NCBI RefSeq assembly: GCF_013004595.1
Contig: NZ_JABEMC010000001.1
Location: 434,001 to 498,000, forward strand
Length of the DNA: 64,000 bases
Source of the DNA: Brevibacterium luteolum
Lineage (GTDB): Bacteria > Actinomycetota > Actinomycetes > Actinomycetales > Brevibacteriaceae
Direction of reading: 5' to 3'
The position numbers and the translations under genes are program-made. Numbering within the stretch: position 1 is the stretch's first letter; every line of letters begins with the position of its first letter. The notes under the pieces are model-generated. The model ran no database searches. It worked only from the letters and a program-made list of their open reading frames with translations, and was not told the DNA's origin. Below are positions 34,778 through 42,920 of the stretch, one piece after another.

Positions 34778-36442
34778 TCACCGCTCACTGCGGTATCCCA
34801 CCACTCGGTCGGCGCCCTCTCGGGTGATGGCGTAACCGTCGGCGGCGGTAACGGCCAGGAGGTTCGTGCGCACCTTCCAGGCAGTGTCGGCGCTGACGAG
34901 AACCGGGGTGTTGTCGATGACGGCCGGCACCACATGGCCGCGCGGTTCGGAGAAGCGGGCGTTGGACTCCGAACCGTCGCGCACGAGCAGTCCGTCCTCC
35001 ATCGAGAACAGGTACGGGCCGATGACGGCAAGCTGGTAGCCCTGCCCGCGCACCCAGTCGGCCTCTCCGACGGCGTCGGTCGTCGTCGAGACGGTCGAGG
35101 CGATCGTGCCATCGGACAGCGAATGGACGACGAGCTGGATCCGGTGCCCGGAATTCGTGCTCGCCCCTGGCTGACCCCACAGTGTCACAACCTTGCCGTG
35201 TCCGGCGGTGACCCAGCGGATGATCTGCAGATCATCGCGCGGGGCCTCAAGGTCGAGCGTGCGCTCCTCACCGGACTCGACATCGGTGACTGTGAGCGGG
35301 CCGGCGAAGGTCGCGCTGATGAGATCTCCGCCGTCGAGGGCCATCGGCGTGGAGCCGGCAGCCGGCGTCGGCAGACGGGTGAGCCCGCCCCGGGCGAAGG
35401 TCGAGAGCTCATCACCGTTCTTGATGAGAACATTCGTACCCGCCGACGAGATCCTCGCACCACTCGGCAGCTCGTACTCATGCGGCTCATGGCTGCCGTC
35501 GACCAGCGCGTAGGCGCGATCGCCGATCCGCCACACAAGCGAAGGCCGGCCGTCGATGACAGTGTCGACAGCAAAGCTCGGCGGCTCGTCGATGTCGGTC
35601 TCAAATCGCTGCTGGCCGGTGCGTGCGTCGAGCACCTGCAGCTGGGAGTTCGTGACGACGACGACCCCGCGGGCGGTGGCCGTGACCGAGGCGTGGAGCG
35701 GGATCGTCTCCTCCCACGACGGGGTGGCCTGGAAGCCGGGAACCGGGGCGCCGCCGGTGGCCATCGACAGGCTCTGCTGGGTCGCCGCCCCGTTGGCCGC
35801 CGGGATGCTCTCAGGCGCCTGGCTCTCCGGGGTGCCGATGATGCGCGGCATGATGTAGGCGGCCAGGGCGATGATGAGCAGGATCGCAAGCACCAGAGTC
35901 GGTACCGTCAGCCCGCGCATCTGCAGCCGGCTGCGTGCCCGCTTGACCCGGCGCCGAGGTGTGCCGCCCTTGGACTGGCGGCGCTTGTCTGCTTGCTGCG
36001 GGCTGCCGCGGCGAGAATCCTGTTCAGGAATCGATCCGGTCGGCGGGCCGGTCGGATCGGCCGGCCCGGAGAACCGGTCGCGCACCGGATAGCCGTTCTG
36101 GGACTCAGATGAGGTGAGTGGATACTGCGGCCCGTCAGCGTCATCGCCGGCGACCTCAGCGGGGTCGTCTTCCTCGCTGCCCTGCCCGGCATCTGCGGTG
36201 CCCTCGGTTGCGGAGGCGACCTCCGCCTCGGGCACGGAGCGCAGCCGGCCAGAGGCATCGATGTGCAGCGTCCGCTCGGTCCCGTGGTCGTCGAGCTTGA
36301 CGGTGACTTCGCTGCCCTGCTCGCGCGCCAGCGCCGTCAGGTGCGCGATCGCAGACCCGACATCGGGGTGCTGCGACGTCGTGCCGGCAGCCGTGACCTG
36401 CACGGTCCGGTCAGCGGCGACGCGCACGTGCGCAATGGGCAT
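34778..36442 (-). CDS. Single-pass membrane protein with a predicted extracellular beta-propeller
   Basis: 554 residues. A cytoplasmic N-terminal domain (1-165) of about 70 structured residues plus an acidic/Gln-rich linker and a basic patch (RRRVKRARSRLQMRG), a membrane helix (about 176-197), then an extracellular region (about 205-554) with repeated VDxDTG-like and W motifs (GVVVVTNSQLQVLDARTGQQRF) typical of PQQ-like propellers. Two ATGs are adjacent; the second is used, with GAGG 9 nt upstream. Divergent from tRNA-His. Function unknown; similar proteins occur in Micrococcales. Confidence 0.65.
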   Translation of the reverse strand: MPIAHVRVAADRTVQVTAAGTTSQHPDVGSAIAHLTALAREQGSEVTVKLDDHGTERTLHIDASGRLRSVPEAEVASATEGTADAGQGSEEDDPAEVAGDDADGPQYPLTSSESQNGYPVRDRFSGPADPTGPPTGSIPEQDSRRGSPQQADKRRQSKGGTPRRRVKRARSRLQMRGLTVPTLVLAILLIIALAAYIMPRIIGTPESQAPESIPAANGAATQQSLSMATGGAPVPGFQATPSWEETIPLHASVTATARGVVVVTNSQLQVLDARTGQQRFETDIDEPPSFAVDTVIDGRPSLVWRIGDRAYALVDGSHEPHEYELPSGARISSAGTNVLIKNGDELSTFARGGLTRLPTPAAGSTPMALDGGDLISATFAGPLTVTDVESGEERTLDLEAPRDDLQIIRWVTAGHGKVVTLWGQPGASTNSGHRIQLVVHSLSDGTIASTVSTTTDAVGEADWVRGQGYQLAVIGPYLFSMEDGLLVRDGSESNARFSEPRGHVVPAVIDNTPVLVSADTAWKVRTNLLAVTAADGYAITREGADRVVGYRSER

Positions 36443-36590
36443 GGACAGTTACCTCGGAGGATGCGGCGGGGAAGGGTCGATCCCAGTGTAGGGACACGAT
36501 CTGCTGAAAGGCCTGGCCGAGTCCGAATAGTTATCTGGCAGCGATCCGATCGTGTCCTGGACGCCCGGATGGCAGGTGGGACAGCGCGGT

Positions 36591-36619
36591 TTGCTCTTCG
36601 CTGGGTGACGTCCTAAGAT
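36591..36619 (+). promoter_or_regulatory. Promoter of tRNA-His
   Basis: TTGCTC (36591-36596), a 17-nt spacer and TAAGAT (36614-36619), 27 nt before the mature tRNA. Confidence 0.65.
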
Positions 36620-36646
36620 AGTCGATGCTGTCTGAACGCAGTGATG

Positions 36647-36722
36647 GTGGCTATAGCTCAGTTGGTAGAGCACCGCGTTGTGGTCGCGGGGGTCGCGGGT
36701 TCAAGTCCCGTTAGCCACCCCA
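36647..36722 (+). tRNA. tRNA-His (GUG anticodon), CCA encoded
   Basis: Acceptor GTGGCTA/TAGCCAC, D-arm GCTCAGTTGGTAGAGC, anticodon stem CCGCG/CGCGG with loop TTGTGGT (anticodon GTG), T-arm GCGGGTTCAAGTCCCGT. G-1 is encoded at 36646 opposite the discriminator C, the identity element of tRNA-His. CCA is at 36720-36722. Lies immediately upstream of an acquired island. Confidence 0.97.
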
Positions 36723-36732
36723 TGTGTATAGG

Positions 36733-36764
36733 TCTCGGGGCATTGCTTGCGCGGTGCCCCGAGA
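36733..36764 (+). terminator. Terminator of tRNA-His
   Basis: TCTCGGGGCA (36733-36742) pairs perfectly with TGCCCCGAGA (36755-36764), followed by TTCTTT; the most canonical terminator in the window. Confidence 0.85.
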
Positions 36765-36780
36765 TTCTTTGTTCGCGAGC

Positions 36781-36844
36781 GAGTGTCTGGGTTAATGCTC
36801 AAAAAGGAGTCCGCACCCCCAAATGAGCATTAACCCGAGTGTCT
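36781..36844. repeat. 48-bp palindromic insertion flanked by 8-bp direct repeats
   Basis: GGGTTAATGCTCA (36789-36801) is perfectly inverted as TGAGCATTAACCC (36824-36836) around a 22-nt centre, and the unit is flanked by GAGTGTCT (36781-36788 and 36837-36844). This resembles a tiny non-autonomous element with a target-site duplication. Confidence 0.55.
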
Positions 36845-36845
36845 C

Positions 36846-37410
36846 GCGTCGTCGTTCCGGGTTGCACGTGAGAACCAGCAGATACGACCACGCTTGAGAG
36901 ACTCTCATTCGGGGTCTCGCTGGTGCCCGCACAGTGTCTCGTTTTGACCTGCTCCTATGCATGCAGCTATTGACGACAAGGAGGCGGGACCCGGCGAGTG
37001 TGTGCTACCGGCGTCAGGTCGGTTCGCTCAGGTTGTTCGGTTAACGGTAAAGCGCGAAATGAGCGTGAGACGTGAGTATCCCCAACCTGGGGCGCAGGTG
37101 TGCGATCCCCCGAAACCCTTCTCTGGCGCAAAATTCTCCGGCCGACGTGGATGGAATCGGCTGCAATCACGACCCATTGGGCAGACAGCTGGATCTTATA
37201 GATTTCCGACACTAATTCGGAGTACCTTGCGCAACTCATGATTAGCTTGGTCACTACAGCGTTGCGGCGCCTTCCACTGTACGAAATACGCAGACGCAAC
37301 AACCCCAGTCCGCCTTGCGCACCGACAACTCGCGTTTGCACTTTCATTTTGTTTCCGGTTAGCCGTGTACCATCGATCCAAAGGACGGAGCGTGCGGCAA
37401 GGAGGCAAGT
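36846..37410. other. Gene-free left part of the acquired island
   Basis: 565 nt with reduced GC and no convincing gene. An open minus-strand frame (36967-37347) has no recognisable domain and Arg-rich composition. AGTGTCTCGTTTTGACC begins at 36933 and looks like an IS or transposon end. AAGGAGG lies 4-10 nt before the ATPase start. Confidence 0.5.
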
Positions 37411-39954
37411 ATGCTGACCAAAATTCTCAATGTTGAGGGCGTAGGGCTTCTACGTCGAGCCAATGGAGGCGCTAGGCACCTTTTCGGCAAGAACACTTTA
37501 CTCTACGCCGAGAACGGTCGTGGAAAGTCGACCCTGTCCAGCGTGCTCACATCGTGCGCAACCCGAGACACAGAATTAATCGAGGATCGCATCACGATCG
37601 GCGGCCAGGTACAACCAGCGGCGAAACTCCTGTTTGAGTCTGCACTTGCCGAGTACAAGAACGGGTCATGGAGCGGGTACACCCCTGAGATCCTCGTATA
37701 TGACGGCCATTTTGTTAACTCGAACGTCCATACTGGAAATGAGATCACGAGCAACCAGAGAGCGAATTTGCTCGACTTCGCTCTGGGTTCGTCAGCAGTT
37801 AAGGCGCGACAGCGCGAGCAAAAGGCCACATTGGCGGAGAAACGAGAGAGCAGTGACGTAAAGGAAGTGCGGCAAAAAATAGAAGCGCTTCTAGCAGGGA
37901 AAATGGCGGTACCGCAGTTCCGTGCGCTCAAGAAAGACACCAAGATAGACCAGAAGATCGCAAGGGCTGAAAAGCGCTTGAGTGAGCTGGTCCGGTCCGC
38001 TGATATTAAACGTCAGCCGATACCCGAACAGTATGAAATTCCAAAATTGAACATCGGTGAGGTAGTCGAGGTGCTGAATTCGACCCTCGAAAGCGTTCAC
38101 GCCAAAGCAGCGGCTAAAGTGTCTGATCATCTCGCTAGTTTGAAAGATGCGAACTCAGCGGCCTGGATTCGTCAGGGATTGGATATTGCCAACGACGATC
38201 AGTGCCCATTCTGTGGACAGGACACGTCCGCAGTTGACTTGCTAGATATGTATAAGATCTACTTCGACCAAGCGTACACAGATTTGCAACAGAGTGTGGG
38301 GCGGACGGCGCGGCAGGTTCTGGAGCGGACTGATCTTAGTCAAATTGGCGCGTTCGCAAAGGTTCGCACGCGGAACAACGAGATTTTGGAACAATGGAAA
38401 GACTATATTCGGATTCCAAATCTGGACGATAGTCAAGACGAGTTTGCTCGCCTGGCCTTAGAAAACCTCAGGGAGTCACTGGAGTCGCTCTTTTTACGAA
38501 AGGAGGCGTCTCTAGGAGATGCGTGCGTCGAAGATAGTCAGATTGAAGATCTTCAAGCGGAGTGGGATCGTTTTACGAACGTTTATAAAGAAGAGAATCA
38601 AGTGATTCTTTCAACGTTGTCCGATATCGGTAAGTACAAGAAGAACTTGGATGCTTCTAGTCTGGATGAGCAGCGCGATGAACTCGATAATCTGCGTCTC
38701 GTGAAGTTACGGTATGACGCAGACACTGTCGCATTGCTCTCCACGCTGAGTGCTGCTGAAACCAGCTTGAAGAACGCTCGGAAGGCCAAGAAGGAAGCTC
38801 GGGGCGAGCTTGATCAGATCATGAAGGACACGCTCATTCAGTTCAAGGATACAATTAATGACCATTTGGCTGCCTTTAATGCGGAATTTCGGATAGCGGA
38901 ATTCAATCATAATTACTTAGGTCAGGCCCCGCGCGTTGAGTATCAGATTCGTTTGCGAGGGGAGTCTATTGAGTTGAGCGGGGGTCGACCCACCTTTGCG
39001 ACCGCCTTAAGCGAAGGAGACAAGAAGACTATGGGCTTTGCATTCTTCGCAGCCTCTACTCTTGCTGATCCAGACTTGGGTGAGAAGATTGTCGTAATTG
39101 ATGACCCTATGAGTAGCCTTGATGCGCCTCGTCGCGAACACACTATGAAAGTTATTGAACAGATTTCGGGTGAGGCGAAGCAGTTAATTCTGATGGCGCA
39201 CGATGGTCACTTCCTCAGGGGCGTACGGGATCGCTTGTTGAGATCAGGCGATGCTCCCGATGTGACGCAAGTCTCATTAAGGATGTCTAGCGGTCACTAT
39301 TCTGATATTGGACTCATCGACCTGGATGCTCTTTGTCAATCTGATTATTTGAGAAATTACAAGCTTGTTTCAGGCGTAGTGTCCGGCGAGCTCAACGGCG
39401 TTGATGATGTGAAGTCCGGGGCGATTGCTTTGCGCCCCTTGCTTGAAGGTTATCTGCATCGTAAGTATCCGGAGGTGATTCCGACTGGAGTGACGTTAGG
39501 TTCAGCAATCACAGCAATTGAGGACTCATCAGGTTCAGACTCCCCCTGTGCAGCTATGGCCTCTCGCGTTGAAGAACTCCGGGAGATGAACGCTTACGCT
39601 AGCCGTTTCCACCACGAGACTCAGCCAGACTACGTTGCTGCGCAATGTGCTGATCACCGTGAAGTTGCTAATCATGGTAAGAGGATTTTGGAGTTTATTC
39701 ATTCTGCGTAGGTCGGGCCCGCGGAGCCTATTTTAAGTGGAAGAAACATGCGCACAATAGCTGTGGCGTAGGCGTCGCGACGCTACCGGTCTACCCGCCT
39801 TTTATCGTTTGGTTCCGGTGTGGGTGCGGAAGGTTGTTCTGACTGGGGGGGGGAGCGTAGGAGGTAATGTTTGGCTGTCGTCCTACGTTGCCTTTGGCGC
39901 ACTTTCTGCGCTGGCCGACTCACCCGCCTTGTCAGTTTCAATACATGAGACACT
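36933..39954 (+). mobile_element. Putative mobile segment bounded by inverted AGTGTCTC ends
   Basis: AGTGTCTC at 36933-36940 is inverted at 39947-39954 (read there as GAGACACT). The next bases are similar on both sides (GTTTTGA against ATGTATTGA). The interior is clearly AT-richer than the flanks and holds a single defence-like gene. No transposase, integrase or target duplication was found, so the ends may be coincidental or remnants. Confidence 0.35.
37411..39711 (+). CDS. AAA ATPase with zinc-hook-like motif, RloC/PrrC (COG4694)-type, probable defence protein
   Basis: 766 residues. A split ATPase: Walker A AENGRGKST (33-41), ABC-type signature LSEGDKKT (533-540), Walker B VVIDDPMSSLD (561-571) and an H-loop at H597, with coiled-coil segments between. 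CPFCG (C265, C268) in the middle matches the zinc-hook CxxC of RloC. The C-terminal part has RPLLE (R675, E679) and SRFHH (H734, H735), comparable to the R-x3-E...H triad of the PrrC/RloC anticodon nuclease, though the spacing is longer. RloC-type enzymes excise the tRNA wobble nucleotide after DNA damage or phage attack. Codon use is much less GC-biased than its neighbours, indicating transfer. It could instead be a related ATPase without nuclease activity. Confidence 0.75.
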   Translation: MLTKILNVEGVGLLRRANGGARHLFGKNTLLYAENGRGKSTLSSVLTSCATRDTELIEDRITIGGQVQPAAKLLFESALAEYKNGSWSGYTPEILVYDGHFVNSNVHTGNEITSNQRANLLDFALGSSAVKARQREQKATLAEKRESSDVKEVRQKIEALLAGKMAVPQFRALKKDTKIDQKIARAEKRLSELVRSADIKRQPIPEQYEIPKLNIGEVVEVLNSTLESVHAKAAAKVSDHLASLKDANSAAWIRQGLDIANDDQCPFCGQDTSAVDLLDMYKIYFDQAYTDLQQSVGRTARQVLERTDLSQIGAFAKVRTRNNEILEQWKDYIRIPNLDDSQDEFARLALENLRESLESLFLRKEASLGDACVEDSQIEDLQAEWDRFTNVYKEENQVILSTLSDIGKYKKNLDASSLDEQRDELDNLRLVKLRYDADTVALLSTLSAAETSLKNARKAKKEARGELDQIMKDTLIQFKDTINDHLAAFNAEFRIAEFNHNYLGQAPRVEYQIRLRGESIELSGGRPTFATALSEGDKKTMGFAFFAASTLADPDLGEKIVVIDDPMSSLDAPRREHTMKVIEQISGEAKQLILMAHDGHFLRGVRDRLLRSGDAPDVTQVSLRMSSGHYSDIGLIDLDALCQSDYLRNYKLVSGVVSGELNGVDDVKSGAIALRPLLEGYLHRKYPEVIPTGVTLGSAITAIEDSSGSDSPCAAMASRVEELREMNAYASRFHHETQPDYVAAQCADHREVANHGKRILEFIHSA

Positions 39955-39980
39955 CAGGAGATACATCAAGGAGGCTTGCT
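39712..39980 (+). other. Right edge of island and upstream region of the AGCS gene
   Basis: 269 nt without a confident gene. It contains a run of nine G (39845-39853), followed by GGAGGT next to an ATG (39867) that is in frame with the symporter; its reading is low-complexity and not family-like. The inverted AGTGTCTC copy lies at 39947-39954, directly before the symporter's ribosome-binding site. Confidence 0.5.
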
Positions 39981-41471
39981 ATGAGCGACGACTCGCCGAT
40001 CATCGACGTCATCACGACGATCAACACCCCACTGACCTATGTCCTCATCGCGGTTCTCGGCGCCGCCGGACTGTATCTGTCGATCCGCACCGGAATCGTG
40101 CAGCTGCGGCTGCTGCCGGAGATGTTCCGGGTCATCGGCGAATCGGCCGGACGCGACTCGGCAGGGGAGAAGCAGATCTCCTCGTTTCGCGCCTTCTGCG
40201 TCTCCGCAGCCTCCCGCGTGGGCACCGGCAACATCGCCGGCATCGCCCTGGCGATCTCCGTCGGCGGACCCGGTGCGGTGTTCTGGATGTGGCTGCTGGC
40301 CCTTATCGGCTCGGCGACCGCGTTCACCGAATCCACGCTGAGCCAGCTGTACAAGGTCAAGGACCAGGCCGCCTACCGCGGCGGCCCGGCCTACTACATG
40401 AAGCTCGGCCTGCGGAAGCCGTGGATGGGCGCGTTCTTCGCTGTCATCATCGCCATCACCTACGGGCTTGTGTTCAACTCCGTGCAGTCGAACTCGATCG
40501 TCGATGCCACCAGCACCTCCTTCGGCGCCCAGGGTGAGGCCGGCCGCGAGATGATGGCGATCGTCATCGGCATTGCGCTTGCCCTGCTCGTCGGCGTCAT
40601 CATCCTCGGCGGCGTGCACCGCATCTCGATGCTCTCGTCAATCATCGTCCCGGTCATGGCGGTGCTCTACCTCATCCTCGGCATCATCGTCGTGTTCATG
40701 AACCTCGACACCGTCCCGCGCATGTTCGAGCTCATCGTCTTCAACGCCTTCGGCCTGCGCCCGGTCATGGGCGCCGGGGTCGGCCTCATCATCATGACCG
40801 GCATCCAGCGCGGCCTCTTCTCCAACGAGGCCGGCATGGGCTCAGTCCCGAACGCCGCAGCGACCTCCTCGGTGTCGCACCCGGTCAAGCAGGGACTCGT
40901 GCAGAGCCTCGGCGTGTACTTCGACACGATGATCGTGTGTACGATCACCGCTTTCATCGTGCTGCTGTCCAACCCCGAATACGGCACCGCCGCCGGCGCC
41001 TCACTGACCCAGACCGCACTGTCGGACCAGCTCGGCCAGTGGGCCGTGCACTTCCTGACCATCGCGATCTTCCTCTTCGCCTTCTCCTCGATCCTGGGCA
41101 ACTACTACTACGGCGAGACGAACATCCAGTTCCTCACCGACCGCCGTTGGGTGCTCAGCGTCTACCGCGCGATCGTGCTCATCGCCGTGTTCGTCGGCGC
41201 CGTGCTCGCCCTGCCGGTCGTGTGGGAGGCGGCGAACCTGTTCATGACGATCATGGCGCTGACGAACCTCGTGGCCGTCATCCTGCTCGGCCGCAAAGCC
41301 GTGTGGCTGCTCAAGGACTACCTGCGCCAGCGCAAGGACAACCGCGAGCCGGTCTTCAGCCGTGAGCAGCTCGACGACCAGCGCGGCATCGAAGCCTGGG
41401 ACGGTGCCGATGAGGTGACCCGCCCGGAGTTCTGGGACGAGCAGGCCCAGGCGAAGCAGAAGAACCGCTGA
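39981..41471 (+). CDS. Alanine/glycine:cation symporter (AGCS family)
   Basis: 496 residues, about 11-12 membrane helices. ATG 39981 has AAGGAGG upstream; the longer frame is rejected. The family features are RAFCVSAASRVGTGNIAGIALAI near the N-terminus, GGPGAVFWMWL and the signature SNEAGMGSVPNAAATS. Takes up alanine or glycine with Na+ or H+. It ends with a polar cytoplasmic tail. Stand-alone gene, beside the island. Confidence 0.93.
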   Translation: MSDDSPIIDVITTINTPLTYVLIAVLGAAGLYLSIRTGIVQLRLLPEMFRVIGESAGRDSAGEKQISSFRAFCVSAASRVGTGNIAGIALAISVGGPGAVFWMWLLALIGSATAFTESTLSQLYKVKDQAAYRGGPAYYMKLGLRKPWMGAFFAVIIAITYGLVFNSVQSNSIVDATSTSFGAQGEAGREMMAIVIGIALALLVGVIILGGVHRISMLSSIIVPVMAVLYLILGIIVVFMNLDTVPRMFELIVFNAFGLRPVMGAGVGLIIMTGIQRGLFSNEAGMGSVPNAAATSSVSHPVKQGLVQSLGVYFDTMIVCTITAFIVLLSNPEYGTAAGASLTQTALSDQLGQWAVHFLTIAIFLFAFSSILGNYYYGETNIQFLTDRRWVLSVYRAIVLIAVFVGAVLALPVVWEAANLFMTIMALTNLVAVILLGRKAVWLLKDYLRQRKDNREPVFSREQLDDQRGIEAWDGADEVTRPEFWDEQAQAKQKNR

Positions 41472-41483
41472 GCCAGCAGGCGA

Positions 41484-42560
41484 TCAGAGCCTGAGCTCGA
41501 AGATCGCCTCAGCGAGGAAGCCGGTGAAGCCGAGCTCCTCATTCACCCGCAGCATTGGGGTGTTCTCCGCGGCATTCCACGTCATCACGTAGGGCGCCTC
41601 GGGCACCTCGACGCGCAGGCGCAGCAGGTTGGCCGCCTTGACGAGCTTCCCGAGGCGGTGGCCGCGGTGCGGGCCGGCGACGAGCGTGTCCCACTGCTCA
41701 ACCGCGTTGGACGGTGAGGCTGCCGGGCTGGCGAGCTCGTTGTAGGCGACGAGCTCACCGGTCGGCAGGTGCTCGGCAACCGCGAGGAACACACGGTGGG
41801 TCACGGCGTATTCGACGTAGGCATCGCGGATCCGCTCGGCATCCCAGCGTTCGGCGACGATGTCGAGCCCGCCGTGCGGAATGTCGATCGACATCCGGCT
41901 GACGAGGGCCGCCATCGCCTCCAGGCGGTCGTCGAGAACTCCGCCCTCCCACAGGTGAACCCGGTAATCGGACCCGGCAGACGCCTCGGCGTCGGCAAAC
42001 GCGCGTTCGAGCAGCTCGGTGCTGCCGGTGAGCTCATACCGGGAGACCCGCTCGATCTGGCCGAGCGTCATCCCCAGGCCGCGCGCGAGGCGGACACCGG
42101 GGTGGTCTGCGGGCACGACTCCGTGCCCGGTGGGGGAGCGCAGCAGCTTGACCGCACTCGGCTCGGTGATGACCGGGGTCGAGACATAGCCGTGCACAAG
42201 CCGAGCGCCGGCGCTGCGGGCAGCGGTCAGTGCCGCCTCGGCGAGCCGGCGGCCGATGCCCTGGCCGCGGTGGTCGGGGTGGACGAAGACAGTGAGCTCG
42301 GCAGCAGCATCGGTATCGCGCAGCTGCAGTCCCAGCCGGGCATGGCCGAGGGCGGTTTCGCCGTCGCGGGCCAGCCAGCGGCGGACGTGCAGGTTCGTGT
42401 TCGCGACCTCGGAGCGGTAGTCCTCGGCCGGGTCGGTGTCCCATTCGCCGGAGCCGATGGTCTCGGCGTTGCCGAGGCGGACGAGATGGCGGTGGTCGAG
42501 CCAGTCGGGGTGGTCAGGTGATGAAGGACGGGCGACCTCTGCGACGGTGCAGGCAGGCAT
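41484..42560 (-). CDS. Tandem GNAT-family N-acetyltransferase
   Basis: 358 residues with two GNAT domains. The first (about 20-175) has the acetyl-CoA loop VHPDHRGQGIGRRLAEAAL; the second (about 190-358) is weaker (GPHRGHRLGKLVKAAN). Substrate unknown; related tandem GNATs act on antibiotics or amino sugars. GAAAGG lies 7-12 nt before the ATG. Convergent with the AGCS gene, 12 nt apart. Confidence 0.85.
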   Translation of the reverse strand: MPACTVAEVARPSSPDHPDWLDHRHLVRLGNAETIGSGEWDTDPAEDYRSEVANTNLHVRRWLARDGETALGHARLGLQLRDTDAAAELTVFVHPDHRGQGIGRRLAEAALTAARSAGARLVHGYVSTPVITEPSAVKLLRSPTGHGVVPADHPGVRLARGLGMTLGQIERVSRYELTGSTELLERAFADAEASAGSDYRVHLWEGGVLDDRLEAMAALVSRMSIDIPHGGLDIVAERWDAERIRDAYVEYAVTHRVFLAVAEHLPTGELVAYNELASPAASPSNAVEQWDTLVAGPHRGHRLGKLVKAANLLRLRVEVPEAPYVMTWNAAENTPMLRVNEELGFTGFLAEAIFELRL

Positions 42561-42665
42561 GACGGGGCCTTTCGGAAAGTGATGACAGTGATGATCAGGT
42601 GGGGTCGCTGAGACCGCCGTGGAGCGACGGTGCCCGACACGGAACAGTCAGCGGGCAGGGTCGTC

Positions 42666-42698
42666 TCAGACGCCCTGCAGCAGCGTGACGATCGTCAT
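42666..42698 (-). CDS. Possible 10-residue leader peptide upstream of the tandem GNAT gene
   Basis: ATG to TGA reading MTIVTLLQGV, 105 nt ahead of the GNAT start. TAGCGT lies 8 nt before its ATG (leaderless style). It is short enough to be chance; support is only position and the regular promoter spacing. Confidence 0.25.
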   Translation of the reverse strand: MTIVTLLQGV

Positions 42699-42806
42699 AG
42701 CTGCCGACGCTACCACGGCTGTGGCGCGTGTGGATCGCACCGGAATCATCGACCTTCCGCCTGGTTGCTGAGCTCGCGCAGAATCGGCTTCATATCGGTG
42801 TATATG

Positions 42807-42820
42807 CACGTAATTACGTG
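42807..42820. promoter_or_regulatory. Palindromic operator candidate upstream of the anchored-repeat cluster
   Basis: CACGTAATTACGTG is a perfect 14-bp palindrome, about 100 nt before the first gene, in an AT-rich patch bounded by ATATG and CATAT. It does not match Zur or DtxR-type sites that I know. TTGACT (42883-42888) and TATAAA (42898-42903) follow but are only 9 nt apart. Confidence 0.45.
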
Positions 42821-42920
42821 AACGTACTTACATATGACCCTGCGGATTTCTGGACGTACGCTGTGCACGACAACCCGACTTATTGACTAAGTGTTCATAT
42901 AAAAGAAAGCGGTTCTGGCC

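Noticed and set aside
36967..37347. Minus-strand open frame as a transposase remnant
   Set aside because: No catalytic motif or helix-turn-helix can be recognised; composition is not convincing.
37411..39711. SMC/Rad50-type repair ATPase
   Set aside because: The zinc-hook motif and ATPase layout are shared, but it is too short and the C-terminal RPLLE / RFHH region fits the RloC group better.
36647..39980. Integration of the island at the tRNA-His 3' end
   Set aside because: I found no repeat of the tRNA 3' end at the right boundary and no integrase gene.
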